A DNA stretch of 64,000 nucleotides, taken from Pelobium manganitolerans (GTDB taxonomy: Bacteria; Bacteroidota; Bacteroidia; Sphingobacteriales; Sphingobacteriaceae). The stretch lies in assembly GCF_003609575.1 (NCBI RefSeq), contig NZ_MBTA01000028.1, positions 62,001 through 126,000 of the forward strand. The letters are read 5' to 3'. This document shows, in pieces, positions 1 through 8,575 of the stretch (its first letter is position 1; every line of letters begins with the position of its first letter). The translations under genes were made by a program, and so were the position numbers. The notes under the pieces were generated by a model. That model was not told the origin of the DNA. It did no database searches and worked only from the letters and a program-made list of their open reading frames with translations.

Positions 1-6
1 AAACAC

Positions 7-813
7 ATGAAAACTTTAATTGTAGCCACAGATTTTTCAAAAGAAGCCGAAAACGCATTGCAATATGCAGGTGCGGCGGCCCAAAAACTGCAGGGCAAAG
101 TGGTGATTTTTAATGCTTTTAATATTTCATCACATACGGGTAACTCGCTGTTTCCGGCATCGGCTGTTAAAGAAATGATTGCCTATAATAATGCTATTTT
201 GCAGCGCAAGGCGGATGATTTGGCTACCGAGTTTGGTATTGAGGTGCATTGCGAATCGAGCATGATGGAGCTGGATGAAGAGTTGGACAAGGCTATAGAA
301 AAATATAAGGCAGATTTAGTGGTGATGGGGATGGCGCCAAGTTCGCTTTCGCAAGATTTATTTGGCAACACTACCACATCGGCAATAGCCAAATTAAAGT
401 TCCCGGTTTTGGCGATACCCGCCGGTGTAAGCTTTAAAGGAATTAAAAAAATACTTTTTGCTTGTGATATTTTGCGCGGAGTAGAGCAGGAGATTTTGAA
501 CAAGATTAAAACTTTTGCTATGGGCGTAGGGGCACAGGTAGAGGTTTTTAGCGTGCAAAACAAACTGAAAGCTTTAACCGCCGAACATACTGCCCGCATT
601 GATGAGGGTTTGCAAGATGTAGATTACGCTTATAAAAACGTAGTTTCTACTAAAGTGATACAAGCAATAGAAGACGAAGTAAAAGCTTTTGAGGCTGATA
701 TCCTGATTATGGTGCCTCATAAATACAGCTTCTGGAGCTCGCTAGTGCATCAGAGCAAAACCCGCATAATGGCATCGCGCAGCGAAATTCCGCTGTTGTC
801 TATCGCGTTATAA
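7..813 (+). CDS. universal stress protein, tandem UspA domains
   Basis: A 268-residue cytoplasmic protein with two consecutive Usp folds. The N-terminal half begins MKTLIVATDFSKEAENAL, the usual first strand and helix of Usp proteins, and carries an ATP-binding-like loop (VMGMAPSSLSQDLFGN, a G-2x-G-9x-G pattern) near residues 108-123. The second half (from about residue 143, GIKKILFACDI) repeats the fold but lacks a clear ATP loop. Tandem Usp proteins of this length are common in Bacteroidetes and respond to growth arrest or stress; the specific role cannot be read from the sequence. It is monocistronic here, with a hairpin and T-run 100 bases downstream. The ATG lies 6 bases from the window edge, so its promoter is outside. 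Confidence 0.9.
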   Translation: MKTLIVATDFSKEAENALQYAGAAAQKLQGKVVIFNAFNISSHTGNSLFPASAVKEMIAYNNAILQRKADDLATEFGIEVHCESSMMELDEELDKAIEKYKADLVVMGMAPSSLSQDLFGNTTTSAIAKLKFPVLAIPAGVSFKGIKKILFACDILRGVEQEILNKIKTFAMGVGAQVEVFSVQNKLKALTAEHTARIDEGLQDVDYAYKNVVSTKVIQAIEDEVKAFEADILIMVPHKYSFWSSLVHQSKTRIMASRSEIPLLSIAL

Positions 814-909
814 CTGGGCAGATCCAAGCAGGGTACGTCACGCCTAGCAGGGTCGTCTGCGACAGACCCTGCTTCACGTCCAAGCAGGGTCTGTCGCAGA
901 ACACGTCCA

Positions 910-942
910 AGCAGGGTCTGTCGTAGACGACCCTGCTTTTTC
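910..942 (+). terminator. terminator-like hairpin after the stress protein gene
   Basis: Arms AGCAGGGTC (910-918) and GACCCTGCT (929-937) with a 10-base loop, followed directly by a run of T. It is built from the local repeat family but has the form of an intrinsic terminator. Confidence 0.55.
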
Positions 943-957
943 TAGAGCCTTACGTTC

Positions 958-990
958 AAACTTGCGAAGTTTTGAAAACTTCGCAAGTTT
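958..990. repeat. 33-base palindrome, copy 1
   Basis: Sixteen-base arms (AAACTTGCGAAGTTTT and its complement) around one central base. A diverged copy with the core ACTTaCGAAGTTT occurs at 40706-40736, so this is a dispersed palindromic element rather than a gene-specific operator. Confidence 0.7.
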
Positions 991-1144
991 TACGGGGCAC
1001 TATAATTCCAATTGTCAAGAATATTATACTGGGAATTCGTCATGTTGAGTGCAACGAACATCTCACATACAAGTTGCTAATACACGCTGAAGTTACGAAG
1101 TTCAAGCGGTTTCTTAAACTTGAACCAAAGTTATACTTAGACTT

Positions 1145-1184
1145 AAAAAAACGGGGCCCAACACAATGCCGGACCCCGTTTTTT
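1145..1184 (-). terminator. bidirectional intrinsic terminator of lpdA
   Basis: A run of A, then ACGGGGCCC, an 11-base loop, GGACCCCGT and TTTTTT. It is symmetrical and lies just beyond the lpdA stop codon, so it would end lpdA transcription and also block transcription from the left. Confidence 0.8.
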
Positions 1185-1203
1185 ATATAAGCGTGAACAA
1201 ATT

Positions 1204-2607
1204 TTAAATATGTATTGCCCGGTTTTCTGTTGCGGCTAAAGCCGCTTCTTTAATAGCCTCGGTAAAAGTAGGGTGGGCGTGGCTAATGCGGCCAATGTCT
1301 TCGGCACTTGCCCTAAACTCCATCGCTACCACAGCTTCCGCAATCATATCGGCCGCGCGTGGCCCAATCATGTGCACGCCTAAAATTTCGTCGGTACTGC
1401 TGTCTGCCAAAACTTTCACAAAACCATCTGTATCCATACTGGCGCGCGCCCTTCCGCTTGCTTTAAAAGGAAACGAACCCGATTTGTATTTTGTGCCTTT
1501 CTCTTTAAGTTGTTCTTCGGTAAAACCTACAGAAGCAACCTCGGGCCAAGTGTAAACTACGCCCGGAATTAAATTATAGTTGATGTGCGGTTTTTGGCCG
1601 GCAATCGTTTCTGCAACAAAAGTTCCTTCTTCTTCTGCCTTGTGTGCTAGCATAGCGCCTTTCACCACATCGCCAATGGCATAAATACCTTTTACAGCGG
1701 TTTCTAAATGCTCGTTAACGGCTATTTTTTTGCCACGCTCTTCTAATTTAATACCAATGTTTTCTAAACCTAAACCTTCGGTGTAAGCAGTACGGCCAAC
1801 AGCAACCAAGCAGTAATCGCCTTCTAGTACTACTTTTTCACCTTTTGGCGAATCGGCGGTTACGGTTACGGTTTTGCCTTTTACGCTGGCGCCTGTCACC
1901 TTATGGCTTAGCAAAAACTTCATGCCCTGTTTTGCCAAAACTTTCTGTAACTCCTTACCCAAAGCCTTGTCCATTGTAGGGATAATGGCATCCATAAACT
2001 CAACTACAGTAACTTGTGCGCCCAAGCGCGCATAAACAGAACCTAGCTCCAGGCCGATTACCCCACCGCCAATTAAAATAAGGTGTTTAGGAACTTCGCT
2101 AAGGTTTAAAGCCTCTGTAGAAGTAATTATTCTTTTGCCGTCTGTTTTTAAAAACGGCAGCTCGGTAGGTTTGCTGCCGGTGGCTATAATGATGTTTTTT
2201 GCGGTGATTTCTTGCTCGCCACCTTTTGCTAATGCAATTTTAACGGTGTTTTTATCTTTAAAAGAACCTAAGCCTTCAAAAGTGTCCACTTTGTTCTTCT
2301 TCATCAAAAAGGTGATGCCACCGGTGGTTTGTGCTACCACTTCGTTTTTGCGGTTGATCATCTGCTTTAGGTTCACCTTCACATCTTTTACGTCAATCCC
2401 ATGCTCGGCAAAAGTGTGCGTGGCATTGTGGAAATGCTCAGAGGAATCTAAAAGTGCTTTAGATGGGATACATCCCACGTTTAAACAAGTACCTCCGAAA
2501 GTTGAGTATTTTTCGACCATAGCGGTTTTTAAGCCCAATTGCGCGCAACGGATAGCCGCAACATAACCGCCCGGACCAGAACCTATAACGATGACATCGT
2601 ACTGCAT
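1204..2607 (-). CDS. lpdA: dihydrolipoyl dehydrogenase (E3)
   Basis: A 467-residue flavoprotein that reoxidises the dihydrolipoamide of 2-oxoacid dehydrogenase complexes with NAD+. Visible: FAD-binding GSGPGG at residues 9-14, the redox-active disulfide in GGTCLNVGCIPSK (Cys41, Cys46), an NAD-binding GGGVIGLELGSV segment near the middle, and the C-terminal HAHPTFTEAIKE carrying the catalytic His445-Glu450 pair. Length and motifs match the family throughout. It stands alone, not in an operon with E1 or E2; the fused E1 at 56.7 kb in this window is one possible partner. The ATG follows an AT-rich leader. Confidence 0.97.
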   Translation of the reverse strand: MQYDVIVIGSGPGGYVAAIRCAQLGLKTAMVEKYSTFGGTCLNVGCIPSKALLDSSEHFHNATHTFAEHGIDVKDVKVNLKQMINRKNEVVAQTTGGITFLMKKNKVDTFEGLGSFKDKNTVKIALAKGGEQEITAKNIIIATGSKPTELPFLKTDGKRIITSTEALNLSEVPKHLILIGGGVIGLELGSVYARLGAQVTVVEFMDAIIPTMDKALGKELQKVLAKQGMKFLLSHKVTGASVKGKTVTVTADSPKGEKVVLEGDYCLVAVGRTAYTEGLGLENIGIKLEERGKKIAVNEHLETAVKGIYAIGDVVKGAMLAHKAEEEGTFVAETIAGQKPHINYNLIPGVVYTWPEVASVGFTEEQLKEKGTKYKSGSFPFKASGRARASMDTDGFVKVLADSSTDEILGVHMIGPRAADMIAEAVVAMEFRASAEDIGRISHAHPTFTEAIKEAALAATENRAIHI

Positions 2608-2866
2608 TTGAATTGTTTTTTAGTTTTGGCTAAATTAAGGAAAGTATTAGTTCAAAGGAATGCTGTTTTTCATTTAATTGTGGTTTAACTTCATAAAAAT
2701 AATATGAATTATGGGTCTTACTAAATCTGAATTTATTCCTAATGCCTTCAGCACAGTCTTACCTGCTCTCATGCGGGGCATTGGCAGGTATTTTATTCGG
2801 TTGTTTTTTAAACGGCTTTTTTCCGTTTGATTCACTGCGTGGGATAATAAACACAACTAACCGGCT

Positions 2867-3124
2867 TTATTCATTTTCAGAACAAATGGCATCCAGCACG
2901 TTGGATGTAGGGTTCCTCTGGAACATCTTCGATGAAATAATGGTTACCGGAACCGGGCTTTCCGATTTCCTGATTTCTTTAAGTGTGCCGGTAACGACAA
3001 CCTCTTGCAGTTCCTGTGATTTTCCTGTGCCAACCGTATCCTGTGCCTGCTCTGTTTGTGCCGACACCGCAACACCGGCGACCGAAAAAACCGCTGTAAG
3101 CAGTAGCGAAGTAAGATTTTTCAT
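2867..3124 (-). pseudogene. TonB-dependent receptor, N-terminal stub
   Basis: Eighty-five codons encoding a signal peptide (MKNLTSLLLTAVFSVAGVAVSA), then the TonB-box region and the start of a plug domain (ELQEVVVTGTLKEIRKSESP, then a segment ending NVLDAI). The frame stops a few codons later, where a complete receptor would continue for some 600 more residues. No plug or barrel continuation is visible in any frame of the next 250 bases, so the rest has been lost by deletion. It was probably a receptor for a metal or vitamin. It is divergent from the old yellow enzyme gene and shares its upstream region. Confidence 0.75.
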
Positions 3125-3173
3125 TGTTCTTTTATTTTAATAACTATATTTTTAGAATTACGAAATTAATAAG

Positions 3174-3187
3174 TTAGATTAATCTAA
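3174..3187. promoter_or_regulatory. 14-base palindrome between divergent genes
   Basis: TTAGATTAATCTAA is a perfect palindrome lying 107 bases before the old yellow enzyme ATG and 49 bases before the receptor stub. Size and symmetry suit a MarR- or TetR-type operator, regulators that often control ene-reductases. No such regulator gene is adjacent, so this is a suggestion only. Confidence 0.35.
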
Positions 3188-3294
3188 TAAAATTTATTTT
3201 GTCAATATTTTTTTGTGTGGACACTAATGGGAAAGGTGTTTATGCTTGGAATTATTATTGCTTAAAATTTGGTCGAACATTTAAACGCATCAGC

Positions 3295-4380
3295 ATGAAA
3301 AACAAACTTTTTGAAGAATACCAATTGGGGAACATCAAATTAAAAAACCGGTCTGTTATGGCGCCTATGACCCGTTCTAGGGCTGTAGATCACAATATAC
3401 CTAACCAACTGATGGCAGAATATTACGGACAAAGGGCAGGAGCGGGCTTAATTGTTACCGAGGGGACTTCGCCGTCTCCAGACGGTATCGGCTATCCTAG
3501 AATTCCAGGAATGTTTAACAAAGAGCATGTAAAAGGATGGAAATTAACTACCGATGAAGTGCATGCAAAAGGCGGAAAGATTTTTCTGCAACTGATGCAC
3601 TGCGGAAGAATTGCTCATCATTTAAACCTTCCCGAAGGTGCTAAGGTTGTAGCTCCGTCTGCAGTAAAAGCCGAGGGACAGATGTACACGGATGCCGAGG
3701 GAATGAAGGAACATGATGTGCCAAAAGAGATGACTACGGCACAAGTTTTTGAGGCGATTGCCGAATATGTAGATGCTGCTAAACTGGCTGTTGAAGCAGG
3801 TTTCGACGGAATTGAAATTCACGGTGCAAACGGCTATTTGATAGAACAGTTTTTAAATCCGCATACTAATCAAAGACCGGACGAATTTGGCGGAAGCATT
3901 CAGAACCGGTGCAAATTTGCGCTGTGTGTTGTAAAAGAGGTAATTGAAGCCATCGGCGCAGATAAAGTTGGGATACGCTTATCGCCAAACGGCGCCTATA
4001 ACGATATGCAGGCTTACGATGAAATGGAGGAAACCTACCATTACTTGGCGGTGGAACTTAACAAGTTGAAGCCGGTTTACGTCCATCTTTTAGACCATTC
4101 TGCCATGGGTTCAACGCCCTTACCAAAAAATGTACGGGAGGACATCCGCAAAAACTTTGAAGGCACATTAATCCTCTGTGGCAATTTTGATGATAGAAAG
4201 GCGAATGAAGCTTTACAAAACGACGAGGCAGATTTGATTGCTTTCGGTAAACCGTATCTGGCAAACCCGGATTTATTAGAAAGGTATAAAACCGGTGCCG
4301 GACTTAACCAACCGGATATGGATACTTTTTATACTCCCGGAGAAAAAGGATATACGGACTATCCGGTTATGGCAAAATAA
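3295..4380 (+). CDS. old yellow enzyme family alkene reductase
   Basis: A 361-residue FMN-dependent NAD(P)H oxidoreductase of the NemA/OYE type. Visible: LKNRSVMAPMTRSRA at the N-terminus (FMN strand), QLMHCGRIAHH, the substrate-binding His/Asn pair in IHGANGYLIEQFLNPHTN, and a C-terminal phosphate-binding segment (LIAFGKPYLANPDLLERY). These enzymes reduce activated C=C bonds and detoxify electrophiles or nitro compounds. The frame is open from 3199, but the family begins at MKNKLFEEYQLGNIKLKNR, so the ATG at 3295 is chosen. It appears monocistronic. The physiological substrate cannot be inferred. Confidence 0.92.
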   Translation: MKNKLFEEYQLGNIKLKNRSVMAPMTRSRAVDHNIPNQLMAEYYGQRAGAGLIVTEGTSPSPDGIGYPRIPGMFNKEHVKGWKLTTDEVHAKGGKIFLQLMHCGRIAHHLNLPEGAKVVAPSAVKAEGQMYTDAEGMKEHDVPKEMTTAQVFEAIAEYVDAAKLAVEAGFDGIEIHGANGYLIEQFLNPHTNQRPDEFGGSIQNRCKFALCVVKEVIEAIGADKVGIRLSPNGAYNDMQAYDEMEETYHYLAVELNKLKPVYVHLLDHSAMGSTPLPKNVREDIRKNFEGTLILCGNFDDRKANEALQNDEADLIAFGKPYLANPDLLERYKTGAGLNQPDMDTFYTPGEKGYTDYPVMAK

Positions 4381-4408
4381 TATAATTATGACGAAGCTTC
4401 CCTACAAA

Positions 4409-4558
4409 CCTGAGTTCGATTATTATTTAAAATAAAATTATCAATTAAGCTTATAAAGCTGATTCAATTGCATCATGAATTATTAAGAATATGGCTTTAG
4501 CCAAAATGGGCTGAAGCCCGTTCTATTTATAACTTTGAAATTAATAATCGAACTCGGG
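4409..4558. repeat. 150-base element bounded by 17-base inverted repeats
   Basis: The left end (4409-4425, CCTGAGTTCGATTATTA) and right end (4542-4558, TAATAATCGAACTCGGG) are inverted copies with one mismatch. Inside is an imperfect hairpin with GGCTTTAGCC-like arms. AT-rich sequence containing AATAAAATTAT occurs on the inner side of the left end and again just outside the right end. It has the form of a small MITE-like or hairpin element in the gap between convergent genes. No coding capacity. Confidence 0.5.
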
Positions 4559-4600
4559 CTGAAAAATAAAATTATGAATTGGAAGGCTTTCTTGTTTTCA

Positions 4601-6505
4601 TCAGTCATTTTTTACCAGAACACAACGGCTTTTGTCAAATTTTTTTGCTGTTTCGTACAGGTTAACAAAGGCTTCGTAGTGTTCTGGGGGGTAGACGCCT
4701 TCTTTAATAATCATTTTTCTTACGGTAAGTAATTCCCCGTTGTTAAAAGTGTTTTTAAGTTCGTAAGAACCAAAATCGAAACTTTTGTTTACACACATAG
4801 GTAAAGTCTCCAGTTTATAATTTCCGGGAACTTTGATTTTTATGGTATCAATATCTGTATAACCGGTATTGATGTAAAGCTGGTTTTTGCGGTTGATTAC
4901 TTCTTTTAGATCCATTTTCGAGACGTTTACCGGGTTTATATCAAAAATTAAATATTTGCCATTTTGCGTTCCAAAGTGTGCTGTGCTCAGTTCAAGGTCT
5001 TCTGTCCATTTAGGAGAGAGTTTTTCCTGTGAGAGGTTGTATGACAGTATTTCGAAATCAGGGATATCACGATAGGAAAGTTTTATCTGCTCTTCTTTTT
5101 TTGTTGGGCTAAGTTCCGCCAAACTTTCTCTGTTTTCGTACTGTATGCCCGAAAACAAGGTCCTGATTTTGCCGTTTAGGCTTCCCAAAGCATTTAGCTC
5201 AAATTGGGCATTTCTTTGCTGGAGGTTTTTGCGCCAGTTGTAACTTGGTGTTTTTACCAGTTCGCCACCATCCTTTTTAATCAACAAAGCTCTTCTGCCC
5301 TGTGTAAAAGATCCTAAAAAGCCAAAAGGCATATCTTTGCTGGTGCACTCTAACCAAACACTGTCCTTTTCAAACGGTAAACATAAGATAATGTGGTTGC
5401 CCTGGCTTATGCTTGCAAAATCTTTCAGGTAATTTACTCGCTCTGGTCCGGCTTTTACTTCTGTGTAAATGGATTCGATGCCTGCAATGCCTAAAAGTGC
5501 CGAGGTATAATTTACCAATGCTTTACAGTCGCCGTACGATAGCCTGTCAACTTCTGAGGCTTTCATTGGCTGGAAACCCCCAATGCCAATCTGTACGCTA
5601 ACGTAACGGTTCTTTTTTTGTGCGTATTCATAAATTAACTGTGCGGCTTCTTTTTGGTTTTTGCAGTTTTTCACCAAATCTTTAATGGTTGCGGCGGTAG
5701 ATGGCAATAAATCCTGCCGGCCGGTTAACAGCTTATCGTAAACCCATTTGCCGTAGCCTTTCCAATCGGTATATTCTCCATCAATCCCATCGTACGAGAA
5801 TTTTACTGGACTGATCTTTAAATTAGGCAATCTTTTATCTTCGTTAACGCTGTAAGGCTCGTACTTATTGGCTTTTACATTTGCCAAAGTCCATTTTATA
5901 CTTTCGGCTTTGCCCTGGGTGTTAATTTCAGGATCGGGCAGTGCAACAGATTTGAACTTGATTTGATAATCAGGGCTTTTTAAAATTTCAAAAGAAGCTT
6001 TTTCTATAGCAATGTTATCATGATACTGCGGATCCCAATCTGGAATGGCAAGCGTTTGGTTATATCTTATTTCGATAATTTCTTCTACGGTAACGGGGTA
6101 ACTGCGGATAACCGGACGGTAACTTTTTATCCTGTCATCTTGGAAAAGCGAATAACCGTCGATATAATTGCGGTCTTCAAAGTCGCTTTCTTTTACTTTT
6201 CCAATCAAATAACCATTGGCATCGTATATGTTTAAAGCTAAGCTTTTTATCTTTCGGCTTTTGTTGTATAAAACAACAGTTTTTGCCATATCCTCACTGG
6301 TTTGGTTAAGCAGGGTAGTTGCTTTTTTTATTTGGTAAACCATGTTTGATGGAGAACTGATAATAACCGTTCTCTCATCTTTACGTACCACAGCTTTTGC
6401 GTAGCTTTTTAAATCTTGCGGAATTAAGGCAACGCTGTAAGATTGCGCCTTGATAACGGCCGTACATCCTAAAAAAGCAATAAAAAAAAGTACCGTTTTC
6501 TTCAT
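4601..6505 (-). CDS. DUF3857/transglutaminase-like protein, catalytic residues present
   Basis: A 634-residue exported protein: signal peptide (residues 1-20, ending AQS), a DUF3857 beta domain over roughly the first 250 residues, a transglutaminase-like core, and a C-terminal beta domain. The core keeps Cys327 in LSYGDCKAL and His371 in GNHIIL; the third position is Glu386 in WLECTSKDMPFG. It is therefore likely an active cysteine-type transglutaminase or peptidase fold in the periplasm. The ATG abuts the stop codon of the homologous upstream gene (6506-8479), so the two form an operon, and their products may work as a pair. Substrate unknown. Confidence 0.85.
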   Translation of the reverse strand: MKKTVLFFIAFLGCTAVIKAQSYSVALIPQDLKSYAKAVVRKDERTVIISSPSNMVYQIKKATTLLNQTSEDMAKTVVLYNKSRKIKSLALNIYDANGYLIGKVKESDFEDRNYIDGYSLFQDDRIKSYRPVIRSYPVTVEEIIEIRYNQTLAIPDWDPQYHDNIAIEKASFEILKSPDYQIKFKSVALPDPEINTQGKAESIKWTLANVKANKYEPYSVNEDKRLPNLKISPVKFSYDGIDGEYTDWKGYGKWVYDKLLTGRQDLLPSTAATIKDLVKNCKNQKEAAQLIYEYAQKKNRYVSVQIGIGGFQPMKASEVDRLSYGDCKALVNYTSALLGIAGIESIYTEVKAGPERVNYLKDFASISQGNHIILCLPFEKDSVWLECTSKDMPFGFLGSFTQGRRALLIKKDGGELVKTPSYNWRKNLQQRNAQFELNALGSLNGKIRTLFSGIQYENRESLAELSPTKKEEQIKLSYRDIPDFEILSYNLSQEKLSPKWTEDLELSTAHFGTQNGKYLIFDINPVNVSKMDLKEVINRKNQLYINTGYTDIDTIKIKVPGNYKLETLPMCVNKSFDFGSYELKNTFNNGELLTVRKMIIKEGVYPPEHYEAFVNLYETAKKFDKSRCVLVKND

Positions 6506-8479
6506 TTATTTTTTGTTGATAATGATGTTTGATTTATTGCTCTGCACTATTTTGTTGTAAAGCTCTTTCAGATAAGGATAGTGCGTTCCGGGAATTTCAG
6601 GTTTGTTAATAGTAAAAAATTCGGAAACGGTAATGAGGTTGTTATTTAACAGGCCACTGTTAAAAATATACTTTCCATTATTTTCTGGAAGTTGCAATGC
6701 CACAGAATTGGGCAATAGTTTTACCTCATAATTTTTGGGAATTTCTAATTGAAATACAGTAGCAAAATCTTTTTGTGCGCCAAAGTCAATAGGGTAAATC
6801 CGTTCGTTTAATTTAAATGGGTTTTCGGTTGTTTTGTTGAATATAAATGGATTGATGGACAAAGTGCCAATGTCCATCGTGTCAAAGGCTTTAATTACCA
6901 CATCGTACTCTTCGGTTAGCGGGAGTTCAAGCGAATCCAGATTGCTGATGCTGTAGTTTTTGATTTTTATGTTGGGATTTTTTTCGTCCAGATTTTCAAT
7001 GTACTCATCGGTAGAGGCAAATTCCTTTATTTTTTTCCGTTTATAATATGCCTGATAATCTGCGGTTCTGATGGTGATTTTGCCTGTGAAATTTCCCGAC
7101 GAGTCTAATTTAAGCTTTATATAATCCGACTGTTTGTATTTTTTATCGGGCACAAGATTTACCCAATAGCAGGAATCTTTGCCAATTGCCCTGCCTTCTT
7201 TATTTAAGCAACGGAAAGGCAACATCCCGAAAGGCAAATCTTTATCGGTAGCATCCAAAAGAAAAGATTCATTGTTTAAATTAACCTTTGCAATAATGTA
7301 ATTGAACTCGCTCATTACGGGGAAAAGCTTGGTTGGCAGGCCATTGTCTCTGGTAGAAAGTAAAACAGGGTCGGTATTTATTCCTGCGCTTTGCAAGGCG
7401 CCTATTAATGTAAGGTTAATATCGCCAACATTTCCTGTGCGTGTTTCGTAAGCCTTTTTTAATCCATTACGGGCATATTTGCCATAATAATTATCCCATT
7501 GGTACCAGTTTTTTACAGTATTGTAAATGCCTTTGGCCAATTCTTTTTGGTCTTTGTATTTAACTTGCAGTGCCGAAATCTGATTTTTAAAAAGATCGGA
7601 ATGTCTTTTTATCTGCACCCCAAAATCAACATCTGTTTTTAGTTCTTTGTAAACATCCTGCCAGCTTTTGGTAAAGTTTTTAACAGTGCCGTTAAAATAT
7701 CTTATATCTCTTAGTTCAAAACGGATAGCAGAAATGAAATTTTTGGATGCCGTCATATAATCCTCTTCAACAAAAGCAGGGATATCTTTCATCCCGAATT
7801 TCATTAAAGAACAGTCGGCCACACCGCCGCCAACTCTAAAACAGTCTTTTACCAGTTCAGAGTCTTGCCTGTCCAGTTTTTGGAAACCGTACAAACCTAT
7901 GTTGTAATCGTAATTGCCGGGTATTTTTACCCAATATTCGCTTTTTATCTTTGGGATTCCACATTGAAATTCCCAGTTGCGGAAATTAAATATAAACGGC
8001 GATTCCAGCGTGTATTGATATTCTATAATGCTTCCAACTTTTGCATCGGGCAGGGTAAACTTTTTGCGCTCGTAATATTCGTTAACTTTTTCTGTATAGA
8101 TTTTTTTTGGGTCAAGCGTAGTTTTCTGAGGCAAACCGTTTTCCAGATTAATGGTTACGGCCTGTATATCTCTTAAAAATTCGGACGAACCATCTGAGCT
8201 TCTTATCGGAACAATAATGTTTGCTTGGTCAAGACCTTTATTGTTCAATATCTTGATTTTAACATGGTAGGTAAACACCAGACCGGTATTTTCTCTTTCA
8301 GAAATGTAGGCGCTGCCAAATTCGTTAATTACATAGGCCTCCGCTGTCGAATCCTTAGAATATGTGCTTTGTTGCAAATGGGATGCATCTACAGTCCCGA
8401 ACGGGAAATTGCCGTCTTCCTGTGCAAAAGCAGACAGAAATCCCAAAAATAATAAAACGGACAGGTAAAGTTTACGCAT
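6506..8479 (-). CDS. DUF3857/transglutaminase-like protein, catalytic Cys and His missing
   Basis: A 657-residue paralogue of the downstream gene, with a signal peptide (MRKLYLSVLLFLGFLSAFAQ), a DUF3857 domain, a transglutaminase-like fold and a C-terminal beta domain. In the core the position of the catalytic Cys is Ile354 (NVGDINLTL) and that of the His is Asn393 (EFNYIIAK); only the Asp (Asp409, LLDATDKDLPFG) is kept. It should be catalytically dead and may act as a binding or scaffold partner for the active neighbour, with which it abuts. First gene of a two-gene operon; no regulator nearby. Confidence 0.85.
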   Translation of the reverse strand: MRKLYLSVLLFLGFLSAFAQEDGNFPFGTVDASHLQQSTYSKDSTAEAYVINEFGSAYISERENTGLVFTYHVKIKILNNKGLDQANIIVPIRSSDGSSEFLRDIQAVTINLENGLPQKTTLDPKKIYTEKVNEYYERKKFTLPDAKVGSIIEYQYTLESPFIFNFRNWEFQCGIPKIKSEYWVKIPGNYDYNIGLYGFQKLDRQDSELVKDCFRVGGGVADCSLMKFGMKDIPAFVEEDYMTASKNFISAIRFELRDIRYFNGTVKNFTKSWQDVYKELKTDVDFGVQIKRHSDLFKNQISALQVKYKDQKELAKGIYNTVKNWYQWDNYYGKYARNGLKKAYETRTGNVGDINLTLIGALQSAGINTDPVLLSTRDNGLPTKLFPVMSEFNYIIAKVNLNNESFLLDATDKDLPFGMLPFRCLNKEGRAIGKDSCYWVNLVPDKKYKQSDYIKLKLDSSGNFTGKITIRTADYQAYYKRKKIKEFASTDEYIENLDEKNPNIKIKNYSISNLDSLELPLTEEYDVVIKAFDTMDIGTLSINPFIFNKTTENPFKLNERIYPIDFGAQKDFATVFQLEIPKNYEVKLLPNSVALQLPENNGKYIFNSGLLNNNLITVSEFFTINKPEIPGTHYPYLKELYNKIVQSNKSNIIINKK

Positions 8480-8575
8480 AAATGTTTAGGGTTTGGTTAA
8501 CAAATATATCATCTCAAACCGTAAACCCTTGTTTTTATACGAAACTATTTTGTGTTAAAGTACTGAAACCATTTT

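Larger units (their letters stand above)
814..1203. repeat. gene-free stretch made of dispersed palindromic repeats
   Basis: About 390 bases between the stress protein and lpdA. It holds two tandem copies (from 875 and 903) of a unit containing AGCAGGGTCTGTCG, with complementary GACCCTGCT arms, forming hairpins at 846-873 and 910-937. A near-perfect 33-base palindrome follows at 958-990, then a bidirectional terminator at 1145-1184. The small open frame at 972-1190 runs through the palindrome and is not believed to be a gene. Such palindromes are typical of dispersed intergenic repeats in Bacteroidetes. Confidence 0.7.

Noticed and set aside
972-1190. 72-residue open frame
   Set aside because: It runs through a palindrome and into the lpdA terminator; composition is not protein-like.
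2742-3140. 132-residue open frame opposite the TonB-receptor stub
   Set aside because: Antisense to a sequence with clear receptor signal peptide and plug features; no family resemblance.
3199-3294. 32-residue N-terminal extension of the old yellow enzyme
   Set aside because: The sequence is not conserved-looking and the family start MKNKLFEEYQLG is at 3295.
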